Below, piece after piece: positions 22,801 through 33,702 of a stretch of DNA of 64,000 nt. The position numbers were made by a program, and so were the translations under genes. The notes under the pieces were generated by a model, which worked only from the letters and a program-made list of their open reading frames with translations, was not told where the DNA came from and did no database searches. Source of the stretch: Corella eumyota (lineage: Eukaryota; Chordata; Ascidiacea; Phlebobranchia; Corellidae); the NCBI GenBank assembly GCA_963082875.1, contig OY720102.1:1736001-1800000 (forward strand), given 5' to 3'. Numbering within the stretch: position 1 is the first letter of the stretch; each line of letters begins with the position of its first letter.

Positions 22801-25702
22801 GAAGTGAAAGTAAAATGATATTTATTATTGGCCTCTTTGTAATTAGTTGAATGTATGTACTTATGTGTTTAATTATTTATCACAAAGTAGCTGATTGCTT
22901 TTAGTCTTATATTTGACAATCTAACAATGAATATTTTATTTTGTTACTGAATAAGGGGAAAGTTTAACCAGCTCTACACATAGAAAAACTTTTAAATTTT
23001 GAAAATAACCAAATCACACAGAAAAAGTTTTTTAAAATTATACAAAAATTGTGTTTAAGGCAATATTTTGTTTTACGAATACAAAATACTCTTTAAAAAG
23101 AAAACCTAAATGTTTACCTGAGTATGATATTGAGGAATGAAGTTAGCACATGGTTGTGTGATGTCATAGGTGTACATACATCCATTCATATGCGAGGATA
23201 AAAGAATATTTTCACTGCCAGGATACCAGCGAACACAGGTCACTCTGGATTTCTCAATCATTCTCTAAAAATTTTTTTAATATTTATTTATCCTCGATGT
23301 CGAAAGGTTGACTTTACAAACTAATTATAGTAACATCAGTTACCCCGACCTAGCCTTGAGTTGCTTTTGGCAGTTTTGAATATTTTAAAATATAATTGCC
23401 CGGTCTAATAAAGTATTGGCTTAGCAGGAGTTCATACTGTTTATACCACCTTACTCTGGAAAACTACTGCATAAAAGCAGTGGGGATTAAACCCAGAACC
23501 TCATAAATTAAATTAAAGTGTTTTAAAATTTAATTTAATAAACACACCAAAGAAATTTATTTATAGACTTTACAACTTTCTTCTTACAAAAGTTATATTA
23601 CATTCTTAAGTACATATAAAAAGTTAACCCCTTATACCAGGAATTACAAGAGTAGATACTCAATGTTTGAATACTTGTAAATAACATCAATTGCTTGTAC
23701 CATTTAACATTATTTACATTGTGTATTTACATTTTACTACACATGTATGTTATGTAAATAGAATACTTGAGAAGGCAATTATAATTAAATTACAATTAAA
23801 TTAGTTACAGCTATAGTTTGATTATATTAATTATTAACATAACAATTTAAGAAGTTAAACTGAAGAACCAAATAACATGACTATAATATGATGTAAAAAT
23901 GTTAAACAAACACCAAACAAAAGTTAATGATTATGCAAACAGAAACCCCTAGATTATGTAGGTCAAGAAAACAAGTGTGAAGCCAAAAATAAAGTTAAAA
24001 AGCAAAAAACAACAACTTAAAAATAAGACGATGCATTAAGTTTTTTAGCATTAAGTTTAATAGAACTATCTTTATCTAATAACAAAGTCTAATAACACAA
24101 AACAATAGTTAATTACTTATATCTCATTCATATAATTTTAACTGAAACCTTATCAATCCCCTATTATTTTGAAAAAAAAACAACAAACAAACAATAAACT
24201 ATATATACTTACATCTTCGTTCATAATTTGAAGACTTTCCTTTGTTCGAACGTCAATGATTTGAATCTGTCCAGCAAAGAACCCAACAGCAACTTTAACA
24301 TGATCAGCACTTGCACTAAATCTGTTAATATCATGACAGGTTGGGGCTACCCCTTTGTATGTTCTCTTGTCCAAGTATTCAAGTGGTTGGATTTGCTGGA
24401 AAAAAATAAGAATGAAATTAAAATTTATAAATCAGAATAAGAAAACAATGGAACCTTTTTTGTGCAACCGAGTTATTTTGCCTAGTACAACAAAAGTTAG
24501 ATACAATAGCCTTTTGTATTTTTTCTGACACATTTTAATTCTATTTTTATATCCTTCAAATGCCTAATTTGGATATTTAGTAAAAATAATATAAATAAAC
24601 AAATAATTCATTCACAAAATTTTGCAAAACAATTAAACTTTTACTTTACCAATTACCAAGTTAAATTTAGTTTTGTACAAACACAAAGGGAACTAAAGTT
24701 CATGAGCATACAATGTTATTGACATTCTAAAACCTATTTCCTTATATAAGGTTTTGTAACAAAATCAATTCCGCCCACACATCAAAAGTTAAACTCAAAT
24801 GTTAGATAATCATGTGATTTTTTTATGTTTTTTTGTGTCATATTCAACAAAAAAAAAAAAAAAAATTTTTACACACTATTAGAAAAAAATTATCTATTTA
24901 ACAAAAAGAATTTGTGTTTACAAATATAATTAATTTAATGCAGCTATAGATAGAGAAAATTTTTTACTATAGCAAAAATTCTAATAAACCAAATTTGTAC
25001 ATGTAAATTGTTGGCCTAGTAAAAGGTTAAGACCCGCTATAAACGCATTAAAAACCAGTAAATCAATCATTTATTTTAAAGCTATTACGCAAGTTTAAAC
25101 GGGTGGCCAGAATTTATTTTTTGGTTTCTTAGTGATTGCATTTCTTAACAAATACTATTTCAATACTTGTTTATCTGCCTGCCTTTCAGTTATTTTATGT
25201 TTTACAAGATGAAAAAACCTGTAGAACACTGACATGTTTAATTGAATTATAGTTGAAGTAAAATAATTCTCTGCCCACAGTAAAACAAACACACATCGGG
25301 TCCTCTTTTCCATCGTGGACCACAGCAAATGAAGACTTCACCGGAGTAGAAGTAGAAGCAGGGCCCTAAACACAAATGTTGACAATTTTAGGTCAAGTTA
25401 AAAGAAAGATAAACACATCTTCACTTTTTGTGCCAAAAATAGATTTCATTTTTTTTTGTAAAACTGATTTCATTTTGCTATTACTTCAAATATTGGTGAG
25501 CTTTTGTATGTTAACAAAATAAAAACAAATTTTAATGTATTTTGGAAAAAAGGTGGTTAATTTGTGTGATAAAGTTATTTACCTGGAAGACATAGGGGGC
25601 TCTTTTTGGGTAGAAATATTCCGAGATTGGCATTTGTTTGTAGGTGCCTTCTCTGGTTGTAAACTGAACTTTTACTGCGTCACTTTTTGATCCCACCTCC
25701 AT
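19820..25702 (-). CDS. WDR20: WD-repeat protein of the WDR20/DMWD family
   Basis: WDR20 activates the deubiquitinases USP12 and USP46 together with WDR48; DMWD is its vertebrate paralogue and this gene looks like the single pre-duplication copy. Eight exons (25702-25583, 25365-25219, 24395-24213, 23264-23118, 22621-22433, 22341-21268, 20509-20336, 19900-19820) give 704 codons. Landmarks are VQFTTREGTYKQMPISEY at the N-terminus, FTVGRELFYF, DKRTYKGVAPTCHDIN, a block ending [47 protein letters not shown] and the closing repeat (TTGQDGYIQLW). The 1074-nt exon holds a low-complexity Ser/Asn insert. The ATG at 25702 has the better context (ACTATGG); another in-frame ATG lies at 25726. The exon 2 donor is GTTTTT. 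Two SINEs lie in introns. Confidence 0.93.
20140..20330 (+). repeat. SINE fragment in WDR20 intron 7
   Basis: A plus-strand copy lacking the first part of the head: it begins near ATGAGGTCCTTGGTTCGATC (box B) and runs through CACTTAATCAGCAG. Its end lies only a few bases from the exon 7 splice donor at 20335. Confidence 0.75.
21108..21165 (+). repeat. TTTGTGGTG-family repeat, short fragment
   Basis: Carries AAACTGCCATTTATGGTGCA, matching the start of the family with one change in the core. The remainder of the repeat is not recognisable. Confidence 0.35.
23275..23515 (-). repeat. SINE in WDR20 intron 4 region, diverged
   Basis: On the plus strand TTATTTATCCTCGATGTCG begins the tail and CTTACTCTGGAAAACTACTGC lies in the body. 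It is more diverged than most copies and its head is poorly preserved. It begins about 10 bp outside the exon 4 acceptor. Confidence 0.7.
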
Positions 25703-26561
25703 AGTATTTCCAACAAGAAAAACCATTAACAAACATTACTAATCCATTAGTAAATCTTGTGGCAATTTCGACGTTGAAAAACGTAAAAAAATATTTTTTT
25801 TATAAATTTTTGACTTATATTTAATGATTACAAATTTCTAGAAGTGTCAAAAACAATTAGTTTCACAATCTTGTACAAAATAAACAAAACGTAGAATTAT
25901 GATTTTACGAAAAAATGTCAAAACGCCCAAACGCTTCAATTTTCAGATTTAAAAAGTGATTACACAGCAATATTTACAACAATTTTACTATAAATCCTAG
26001 TACAGTCTAATCTAAGTCGAAGTTTATCACATAACTTATGTAATAACGGAAATAAATAGCTTTAATTAACAAACAAAATACAAAATGTTGACAAAAATAA
26101 TAAAAACACTAAACTTTTCTTTTACTTACTTCCCGGTGCTTTGCGGTTTAAATTCGGTCACCAAAATGGTTTCTAATTTTAAACCAAAACAACCATTAAA
26201 TCAAATAATTTATAATTCATCATTTTCTTTGTATTTAAATTGTTTAAAATATTGTTATTAACTTTTTGAAATGATAAATCAGTTATTTAATATAGAAAAA
26301 CAACAAGTGACGTAATAAGCGAGTTCTCTCACTTTTTTATTAAAAAAAGGCAAACTGAATGAGCAAAACAAATATAATCGCATGTTGTAAGTTTTAATAA
26401 TTTTTTATCGAATTTAGCCTAATTTTTAGGATTAATAATCTATTTACTATGTAAATTCACGCTGCCTGTTTACTATTTTATATCTAATTACCTATTTTAT
26501 TTAACTATCGACAGTTATAGGGAAATATAACATTAAAAATTTGTAGTATTTTGCATAAAAA
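25703..26561. other. Divergent WDR20/PTPA intergenic region
   Basis: AT-rich, no gene seen. A less AT-rich stretch with ACTTACTTCCCGGTGCTTTGC at about 26123-26145 is a candidate WDR20 5' exon and promoter: its minus strand reads a CCGGGAAGTAAGT, which contains both an ETS-like GGAAGT and a good splice donor. Confidence 0.4.
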
Positions 26562-27506
26562 ATGGCCAACGAAAATAATTCAGAACCGAACGATCCATTT
26601 GCTGGACATGAATTTAAAATTCCTCAGACCGAAGTTAAAGTTTTGGGGGACATGGTAAAATGGACAAAGTCACCTGCATATAAGGACTATCTTGGATTTA
26701 TTATAACATTAAGTAAAGCTCTAAAAGGTAAAAAATCAACTGATGATTGCATGATTTCTGAAACAGTTCAAAAACTTTTGGATTTACTTTCAAAATTGTC
26801 AAGTTTTGTTGATGAAATACCAGCACTTAATGTAGAAGCACAAAGATTTGGTAACAGAGAATTTCGAAATTGGATAGCTCGAGTTAAATCTGAAGCAATT
26901 GAATTAACAGCAGATATCTTACCTGATAACTTAAAGCGAGCAAGTGAAGAAATATCAGATTACCTTGTTTTAAGTTTTGGCAACGAAACAAGAATTGATT
27001 ACGGGACCGGACATGAAGCAGCGTTTGCATCTTATATTTGTTGTTTTTACAAACTTAGAGTCCTTACACCTGAAGACGAGGTCGCCATAGGAACCAGGGT
27101 TTTTACAGAGTATTTCAAACTTGCCCGGAAAGTTCAAACTGAATACAGAATGGAACCTGCAGGTAGCCAAGGAGTATGGGGCTTGGATGATTACCAATTT
27201 TTGCCTTTTATCTTAGGCTCCTCCCAACTTATAATGAATCCGAATATTCCACCGAGTAGATTTATTGACAATGATATAGTAAATCAATATCACAATGATT
27301 ACATGTTTCTACAATGTATCAAGTACATTAACACAGTTAAAACTGGGCCTTTTGCTGAACACTCAAACACATTATATGGCATAAGTGGAGTACCACATTG
27401 GACTAAAGTTAATTCTGGGCTAATTAAAATGTATAAAGCCGAATTTTTGAACAAATTTCCTGTTATTCAACATTTTCGATTTGGTTCTATTTTGTCAATA
27501 ACATAA
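26562..27506 (+). CDS. PTPA: PP2A phosphatase activator (PTPA)
   Basis: A peptidyl-prolyl isomerase-type chaperone that loads metal into, and activates, the catalytic subunit of protein phosphatase 2A. The 314-aa product matches the family length and has the signatures NREFRNWIARVKSEA, YLVLSFGNETRIDYGTGHEA, and GVWGLDDYQFLPFILGSSQL, the last two lining the peptide and ATP-binding cleft. The coding region is a single exon. The next gene on the same strand (GTF3C6) begins only 111 bp after the stop codon, suggesting a shared transcript. Confidence 0.96.
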   Translation: MANENNSEPNDPFAGHEFKIPQTEVKVLGDMVKWTKSPAYKDYLGFIITLSKALKGKKSTDDCMISETVQKLLDLLSKLSSFVDEIPALNVEAQRFGNREFRNWIARVKSEAIELTADILPDNLKRASEEISDYLVLSFGNETRIDYGTGHEAAFASYICCFYKLRVLTPEDEVAIGTRVFTEYFKLARKVQTEYRMEPAGSQGVWGLDDYQFLPFILGSSQLIMNPNIPPSRFIDNDIVNQYHNDYMFLQCIKYINTVKTGPFAEHSNTLYGISGVPHWTKVNSGLIKMYKAEFLNKFPVIQHFRFGSILSIT

Positions 27507-27579
27507 ACTGTAATTTTTTTAATGTTTAATTGTGACCAAAATGATTTGTATATTTTAATTAAATTATAACCTTGTGTTA

Positions 27580-27590
27580 ATGCGTGTTCA
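27580..27590 (+). promoter_or_regulatory. Candidate trans-splice acceptor before GTF3C6
   Basis: The 111-bp gap between the PTPA stop and the GTF3C6 ATG contains a single good acceptor-like site, GCGTGTTCAG, about 28 bp before the ATG, and an AATTAAA-type signal just before it at about 27556. That is the expected layout of a trans-spliced operon junction. It is an inference from spacing. Confidence 0.35.
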
Positions 27591-27617
27591 GATTTTGAAA
27601 AAACTTAAGTTAAAATA

Positions 27618-28440
27618 ATGGAAAAAGATCATAGTAGTAATCATGACATGGAGGTTAGTCTGTGCTTTAATATATTGGCTTTACATCTACCACAACTAAT
27701 ATTAAAGTATCAAAAACCATATTTTTATAATAAAAAAGTTACTATAGCGGTGCAAGTCACCAAGAATATCATCTTAAAAATCGTTATGCCAACTTAACAT
27801 ACAATTATGTTACCCACATTACAACATACATATAGCCTATCATAAAATTTAAACAGGTTAGCCAAAAATCCCTTTTTTGTATTACCCTAACCTAAATATT
27901 CATTTGCAGACAGAGGATAGTAACATAGATGAAGAGGAATGGGAGCTCGTTGATGAAGAAAACATTGTTGTGGATCTTGTGGGAGTTATGAATAACGATT
28001 ATATTAAAACTTGTGATAATACAAAAGTTAAACTAATAGGTAAACATTTTTTTGGAACTAAACTAACATTTTTGGAACTAAACTTTTCTAAAGAAAAGAT
28101 TTTTATTTGAAATTATATGATCAAGCAATTCAATTTACTTACCTAAATATAGTCCCATTTATTTTAGGATTTTAATTTTTTTATTTCAGATTTACTAAAC
28201 TCTGACGAACCAATCCTCCAACTTGATCGATTTGTCTTCCTCGGTCGAAAAGAGGAAGCTCCTGGGACTTGTGTCTTGTTCCGGGTCAACGAAAACGATG
28301 AAGAGTCAAGTACGGATGATGAGGAAGATCACGAGGTGGAGCCAGAGATCAAGAAGAATAATAATATCGAGTTTTACGGACTTACAAGAAAGAAGTTAGT
28401 GATGGAGCAGGCATCTTTAAAGGAAAAACCAAAGAAGTGA
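27618..28440 (+). CDS. GTF3C6: TFIIIC subunit 6 (general transcription factor 3C polypeptide 6)
   Basis: Small subunit of TFIIIC, which binds box B of tRNA genes for RNA polymerase III. Three exons (27618-27653, 27910-28039, 28190-28440) give 138 codons. The TFIIIC subunit 6 fold is seen in the order VVDLVGVMNNDYIKTCDN, KLIDLLNSDEPILQLDRFVF and EAPGTCVLFRVNE, matching the human protein block by block. Human GTF3C6 is longer (about 213 aa) because of an acidic C-terminal tail that is mostly absent here; the present end is LKEKPKK. It probably shares a transcript with PTPA. Confidence 0.88.
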
Positions 28441-28882
28441 AATGATTAAATCTTACAATGGTCTATACCATGGTTTAATCTTATTAAAAAGTTGGACAAA
28501 TACAAAAGTAGGACCAACCAAGTCTTAGGTATTTGATAGGTGCTTTTAAGATGTGTGAAAGCTTTAAACTTCATTGTTCAAAAATGGAACATTAACAAAA
28601 CCTCTATGCAAACTTTTATAAAGAAAATTTTTTTTATAATTTGCTGAATAAAAAAAAACACTGATTTCAGCTTTTTGGTATTTGATAAAAATGCTTAGTT
28701 TATCTATTTAATGATGTTGACCCTTTTTACAATAACTTCATTTAAATTTTGTAAAAGAAATGAAATTTGAGAGATATTTTTGTAAAAATTAACTTGTGAC
28801 TAAATTTAAACGTTTACTGTACAAGTTTAATGATTAAACTACGACATTAAAAACTAATAAAGTGCTAAACAAAAACCTAGAA
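28441..28882. other. Convergent 3' flanks of GTF3C6 and WDR54
   Basis: AT-rich, no gene seen. An AATAAA at about 28645 on the plus strand could serve GTF3C6. Confidence 0.45.
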
Positions 28883-31439
28883 TCATAAAACTTTACTAAA
28901 TTGAATGATTTCTTTTGAATCGTAACCCGTGACAACAAAAGAGTTTGCCGTTGAATCACAGAATTTTACTCCACAAATTTGGGTGTCAGAAACTGAGGAA
29001 TACCATTTCTGAGAAACCTAAAACAAGCAAAAAGTTTAAATACAAAAAATAAATAAAACTAAAGATTTTTAGATCAAATTGTGCCTATTTTCTAAACTTT
29101 ACATTAAGGCAAATGTATGTTTAGCATATAAATTTATATTTTACATTTATAAGAGTGTATATCAAGAATTTAAAATGGCTATATTTACTTGTATTTCATT
29201 TTCTCTTGAAATTTCCCATACTCTTAGAAAGCTGTCTTCACTACCAGATATAACCTATAAATGAGAAACATTTTTTCTACATAAAACTTATATAGTTAAC
29301 TTTTGACATTAAAAATGTGGTTAAATTAACAAAAAAATATTTACGTTTGGGTTGTTTTTAAGGCTTTCCAGACTGATAACAGGCAAATAAACTATTAGTA
29401 CTTGGAAAAGAATTAATACATACCAAGCTTGTATTATCAACTGTACACATATCCATACTTGATACAGCACGTACATGAGCAGATATTTGCGCTAAAATAT
29501 TAAAATCATGACCATCAAATATTTTAATGTGGCCACTCACATATCCTACTACCACTAGACCATCATCAAGTAATTTCATTGAAGTGGAAGGGTTTCTAAA
29601 CATAAAAAGAAGTTAAAAAAAGGGCACAAATTTTGTTAATCTATTCGCAAGTTACGGCTCTTTATGTGCATTTTAAAATATTAAATGATAGCCTCTGCTA
29701 TAATTGACATTTAAATTTTCGAAATTAAGTCACAACTCTTAACTTCTGATTAACTTACCCAGTGCCAGCAGATCTAGCCACAAGATTATAATTTTTGTTA
29801 AGTTTATAAGAACACAAAGTACCATCATCATCTGAACTTACAAAATCTACCTAAAATAAAATAACAATTCAAGGTAAAATTTTATAAAGATCAACCATTT
29901 TATAATTGAATATATGCCAAAATAGGGTAAATAGATTCTAGTTTATTTCCTAATGGTGCACCAACATAAACAGATTTAAAAAAATGGAAGCCTAAAATTT
30001 AATAAAAAAAATATAAATACAATTATAAAGTAATGTAATTAATATAGTCTGTACGAGCATTAAAACTTTGGTAAATCAAAAAATATCTGATAATTTACCT
30101 TTTTATTTTGTGATGAATGACTGCCATCGAGTGTTAAGATAGGGGCCGAGTGATCTTGAATTGTTTCAACAACTTCAAAAGAATTTTTAATTGGTTTAAT
30201 TATAAAAACTTCACCAGTGAAGCAACCAACACAAATATATTCTCCATTTACACTTGTTATTCCCCTAAACAAAATTTAAATACAAATTACTAAAGTTTAG
30301 AATTATATTTAAAATTTATATGATTTAATTTGGGATTGGATTGGATTTAAAATTGTGTTATTTCTTATACAAGTTTGCTTTAATTAAAGTAAAACATTTT
30401 AAACCTGCAAACTTTTGCTTTGTTTAAGTTTTCGTCCACATTTTTCTGCTCGGGAGTAAACCAGAATAATAAGAGTTGCCCTTCTCCATCAAATATCTTA
30501 AGAAAAGAAATATTAATAAAGCATTACTATAAAAAATACAAGTCACCCGTGGTGTCGAAAAAATCCAATTTAATTTTTTTTTTCAATATTATCTTTTCAA
30601 TATTTTCTAATTTCAAAAACTTTATTAAAAACTTTTATAACACTTGTACCTGCAATCCTTTAACATTGGTAAGAACAAGAACATCTTGTTGGTTAAGGTT
30701 GAACCACTTTGCCCCAGTAACTGTGGTTTGATTCTGATTCGAACCTTTATCTGTTGATACCTGCAAATATATACAAAATTACTTGTGTACAACTCTTTTC
30801 TTAAATTCTGTTAAATCTTAAAAATTATTTCAAATTTTAAAAAATCACAAGTATATTAATTAATAAATTAAACCAATACAAAAACTAAGGCTTTTAAATA
30901 TGGAATATGCTGTACTATATATACTAGTATATGAGAGATGCTGTATTATATATAATATCCAACCTACAACGGCATTTTAATTGTCGCAATATAATTGCAA
31001 CTCTTAACTAATTTTTGCCGGCGCACAAATATAAATTGGACATATATCTTTTGCTAACCTACATTATATATAGATGTATATACATATTTGCAATACATAA
31101 AATAGCTATACCAAACCTGTGTAGGCACCACATTTCCATTACTGTAACAATGAATAACATTAACATTTGATTTGTGAATAGAAAGAAAGGAAAGTCTGTG
31201 ATAAGGTGATGCATCTAACAATAAAAAAACAAATTCAAATAAATATTTCTCAGATCTGCAATAGAGTTTAGCACAAAAATACCTTTTTTATAGATAAGAA
31301 AAAGAAATATTATAAAAATTAAATCTTAAAATTTGGTCTCACCATTTTCTTTCTGATCACCTTCTACTAGCACATCAACATTATTATAAAGACTTGATGA
31401 ACTCTCTGATAAGCGATGTCGTTTTATGACCCCATACAT
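28883..31439 (-). CDS. WDR54: WD-repeat protein 54
   Basis: A WD40 protein of about 340 residues, function poorly defined in any animal. Nine exons (31439-31343, 31214-31117, 30760-30650, 30496-30405, 30264-30099, 29850-29759, 29595-29424, 29254-29189, 29017-28883) give 342 codons, close to human (334). Matching blocks include ITSVNGEYICVGCFTGEVFI, DDGLVVVGYVSGHIKIFD, ISAHVRAVSSMD, VISGSEDSFLRVWEISRE and the C-terminal CGVKFCDSTANSFVVTGYD. It starts 149 bp after the stop of COA6 on the same strand, so the two may form a bicistronic unit. Confidence 0.9.
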
Positions 31440-31588
31440 TTTTACAGTTGGTTAAATTAAAGATTGGTCCAATGCCAAACAACTTTTGCAGAATAAAATT
31501 GTTGCTACTCTTTGCTGCTGTCAAACTGTCAGTATTTTTGTTTTAGTGTTTGTTACTTAAAGATTTGTTTAATTGCTTTGGATAGTTT

Positions 31589-32452
31589 TTATTGTGTTTG
31601 TTTTTGTTGTGGTTGTTGGTTGCTGTAAACTTCTTTTTTGTATTCGTCCCAAGCTCGTCGTCGAACAAAATGTTTTACCTTTAATAAAAGTAAATGTTGT
31701 AAGAGTATGTAACCAAAAAATGTACCATTTAGACAACTTATGTTAAGGACCAGACATAAGTTAGTTTTTATAGACAGCAACAAATGTGCAAAAACAAAAA
31801 TTAAATCAAGTTAAACAGTTGACAATAAGTTTTTTTTTTTTTTGTATATATCTTTATCCTCAACATGGGAAAGTCGAATACACGACTTAAACATAGAGTA
31901 ACATGAGTTATATCGACCCAGTCTCGAGTTGCCTGTGGCAGTTTGGGATATCATAGATTATAATTGCCCGTTAATTATACTGCTGATTAAGTGCTGGCTC
32001 AGCAGGAGTTCATACCGTTTATAGTGCCTTACTAAAGGGCGCAACAGCATGAGGTCAATGGGGATTAAACCCACGACCCCATGTGTGGAGTAGCAAGTGT
32101 TTTTACTACTACACCACGCTGCCAGTACTGCCAGTAAGTTAATATAGCTCATTAAATATTAACACATTACACGCAGACAAAAGCAGTATATAAAGTCATT
32201 TTTATTATATATCTATTTCCATAAATCATTAACCATAACAAAGGTTAAATATAGCAGTATTATCAATCAAAATATAAACAAACTTACCCAAGATTTTGGA
32301 CAGGAATTTTCGAAAACTTTTCGTAAATCTGCGCAATTTTTTTCTTGTTCTTCGTCTGTCTTATACTTATTACAACAAGCGTTAAAATCGTCTCTGGCTC
32401 TCCAACAAATTCGTCTAAATTCAGCCGTAGGTACAGTTTGTTGTTTTTCCAT
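31589..32452 (-). CDS. COA6: Cytochrome c oxidase assembly factor 6
   Basis: Mitochondrial intermembrane-space protein that helps copper delivery to the CuA site of COX2. Two exons (32452-32288 and 31678-31589) give 84 codons, against 79 in the shorter human isoform. A twin-Cys CHCH-type core is visible: RRICWRARDDFNACC in the first helix and KNCADLRKVFENSCPKSW in the second, then FVRRRAWDEYKKEVY. The first pair is C-x9-C, as in human COA6. The C-terminal tail is Gln-rich. The intron contains a nearly complete SINE. Confidence 0.92.
31845..32125 (-). repeat. SINE in the COA6 intron
   Basis: Near full length on the minus strand. The plus strand runs from ATCTTTATCCTCAACATGGG through GTGCTGGCTCAGCAGGAG to TACTACACCACGCTGCC. 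Confidence 0.85.
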
Positions 32453-33702
32453 AACACAAAACCAACAAACAAATTTTTAAATCAATATTCTTTACAATTT
32501 TTTTTCCAAACACAAAACGTGAAAAGTAAATAAAGATTTGCCCTTTAACCTTATTGTAGAAACAGTTATGCACTAGTAAGTTTAATTAAATTTTAATTAT
32601 AGAAATATTTTAATTATTATTTTATAATAAACTCTAATAAAATAATATTATCTACTTCATTTAACAGCAACATAATGCATGAAAAGTGCGCTCTTAAACG
32701 GCTCTCGCTCATCATCTTGCGTCCGTGAAGAATTCCAAGTGGAAAATAATGGTTTTGTACACCATCTTAGTCTTCTTACCACAGAACTTTTAAATATAAA
32801 TAAGTAGCTATAATTATCCTGTAATACTTACAATAACCACAGCGAGCACTATGTTTCTGGAGGAGCAAATAATAAACATAACTTCAGCAAAATATGTTTT
32901 TTTTTCTATTCACAAAAATACTTTAAAACTATTCACAAAAAGGTTAGTACTTTGATGAACGACTAAGTTAGTAAACTTTAATAAACTACTAATTTAGTAA
33001 ACGAATAAGAAATCAACCAACAAAATGAAATATTTAAATCGAAGTTATTCTAAATCAAAATTATGTAATCTTTTGAAGCCCGTTTTAACATAAAAAAAAA
33101 CGAGACTGCTTAAACAAAAAACAGAAAATAATAATTATCAAAATAAAGAAAAAAAAAATCAAAAATATTAAAGATTATACACGACTTAGTATTGGCAAAT
33201 AACTAAAGGCAGTTCCATAAGAAAATTAAAATAAAGAAATCAAGTATTATAAACATTTAAATAACCCTTACATTAAAATGTACTTTTTAACGAAAACTTA
33301 ACATTTGGATTGTTTAAAACCTGAGTCAAAGAATTATAAATTATGAGGTTGTGCAAAAAGTTAATGCACGTCATAATTTCTAAATAAACTATTTCATCTA
33401 AAAACATCTTTTTATACAAATTTGTTTTGAAAAAGAGAAACAACATTATTTTTAACAAATTAAGTTAAAAAAAACATGATTTTAAAACCAATAATTACAC
33501 CATAAACCAATATTGAACTAGTTGAAATGATTAAAATTTGAAATTAAAGCGAAACCGTGACATTTTGTAAGTGATATCTTATGACAATTATTTTCCATCA
33601 AAGTTTTTAAAAGTCTATATGCTAATCTGTATTTAGCAAGTAATCAGAGCCACTAAAATTTCAGTTTGCAGCTCTTTTAACATATCCCCTATTCAGGTTG
33701 AA
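32453..33702. other. COA6 upstream region and LBR 3' flank
   Basis: No gene supported. A short less AT-rich block at about 32670-32745 (CTCTTAAACGGCTCTCGCTC) stands out from its surroundings and may be the COA6 promoter or first non-coding exon. The remainder is AT-rich. Confidence 0.4.

Noticed and set aside
32670-32745. Less AT-rich block as a possible small RNA gene
   Set aside because: No stable stem, conserved box or terminator could be identified; a promoter or 5' exon of COA6 is a simpler reading.
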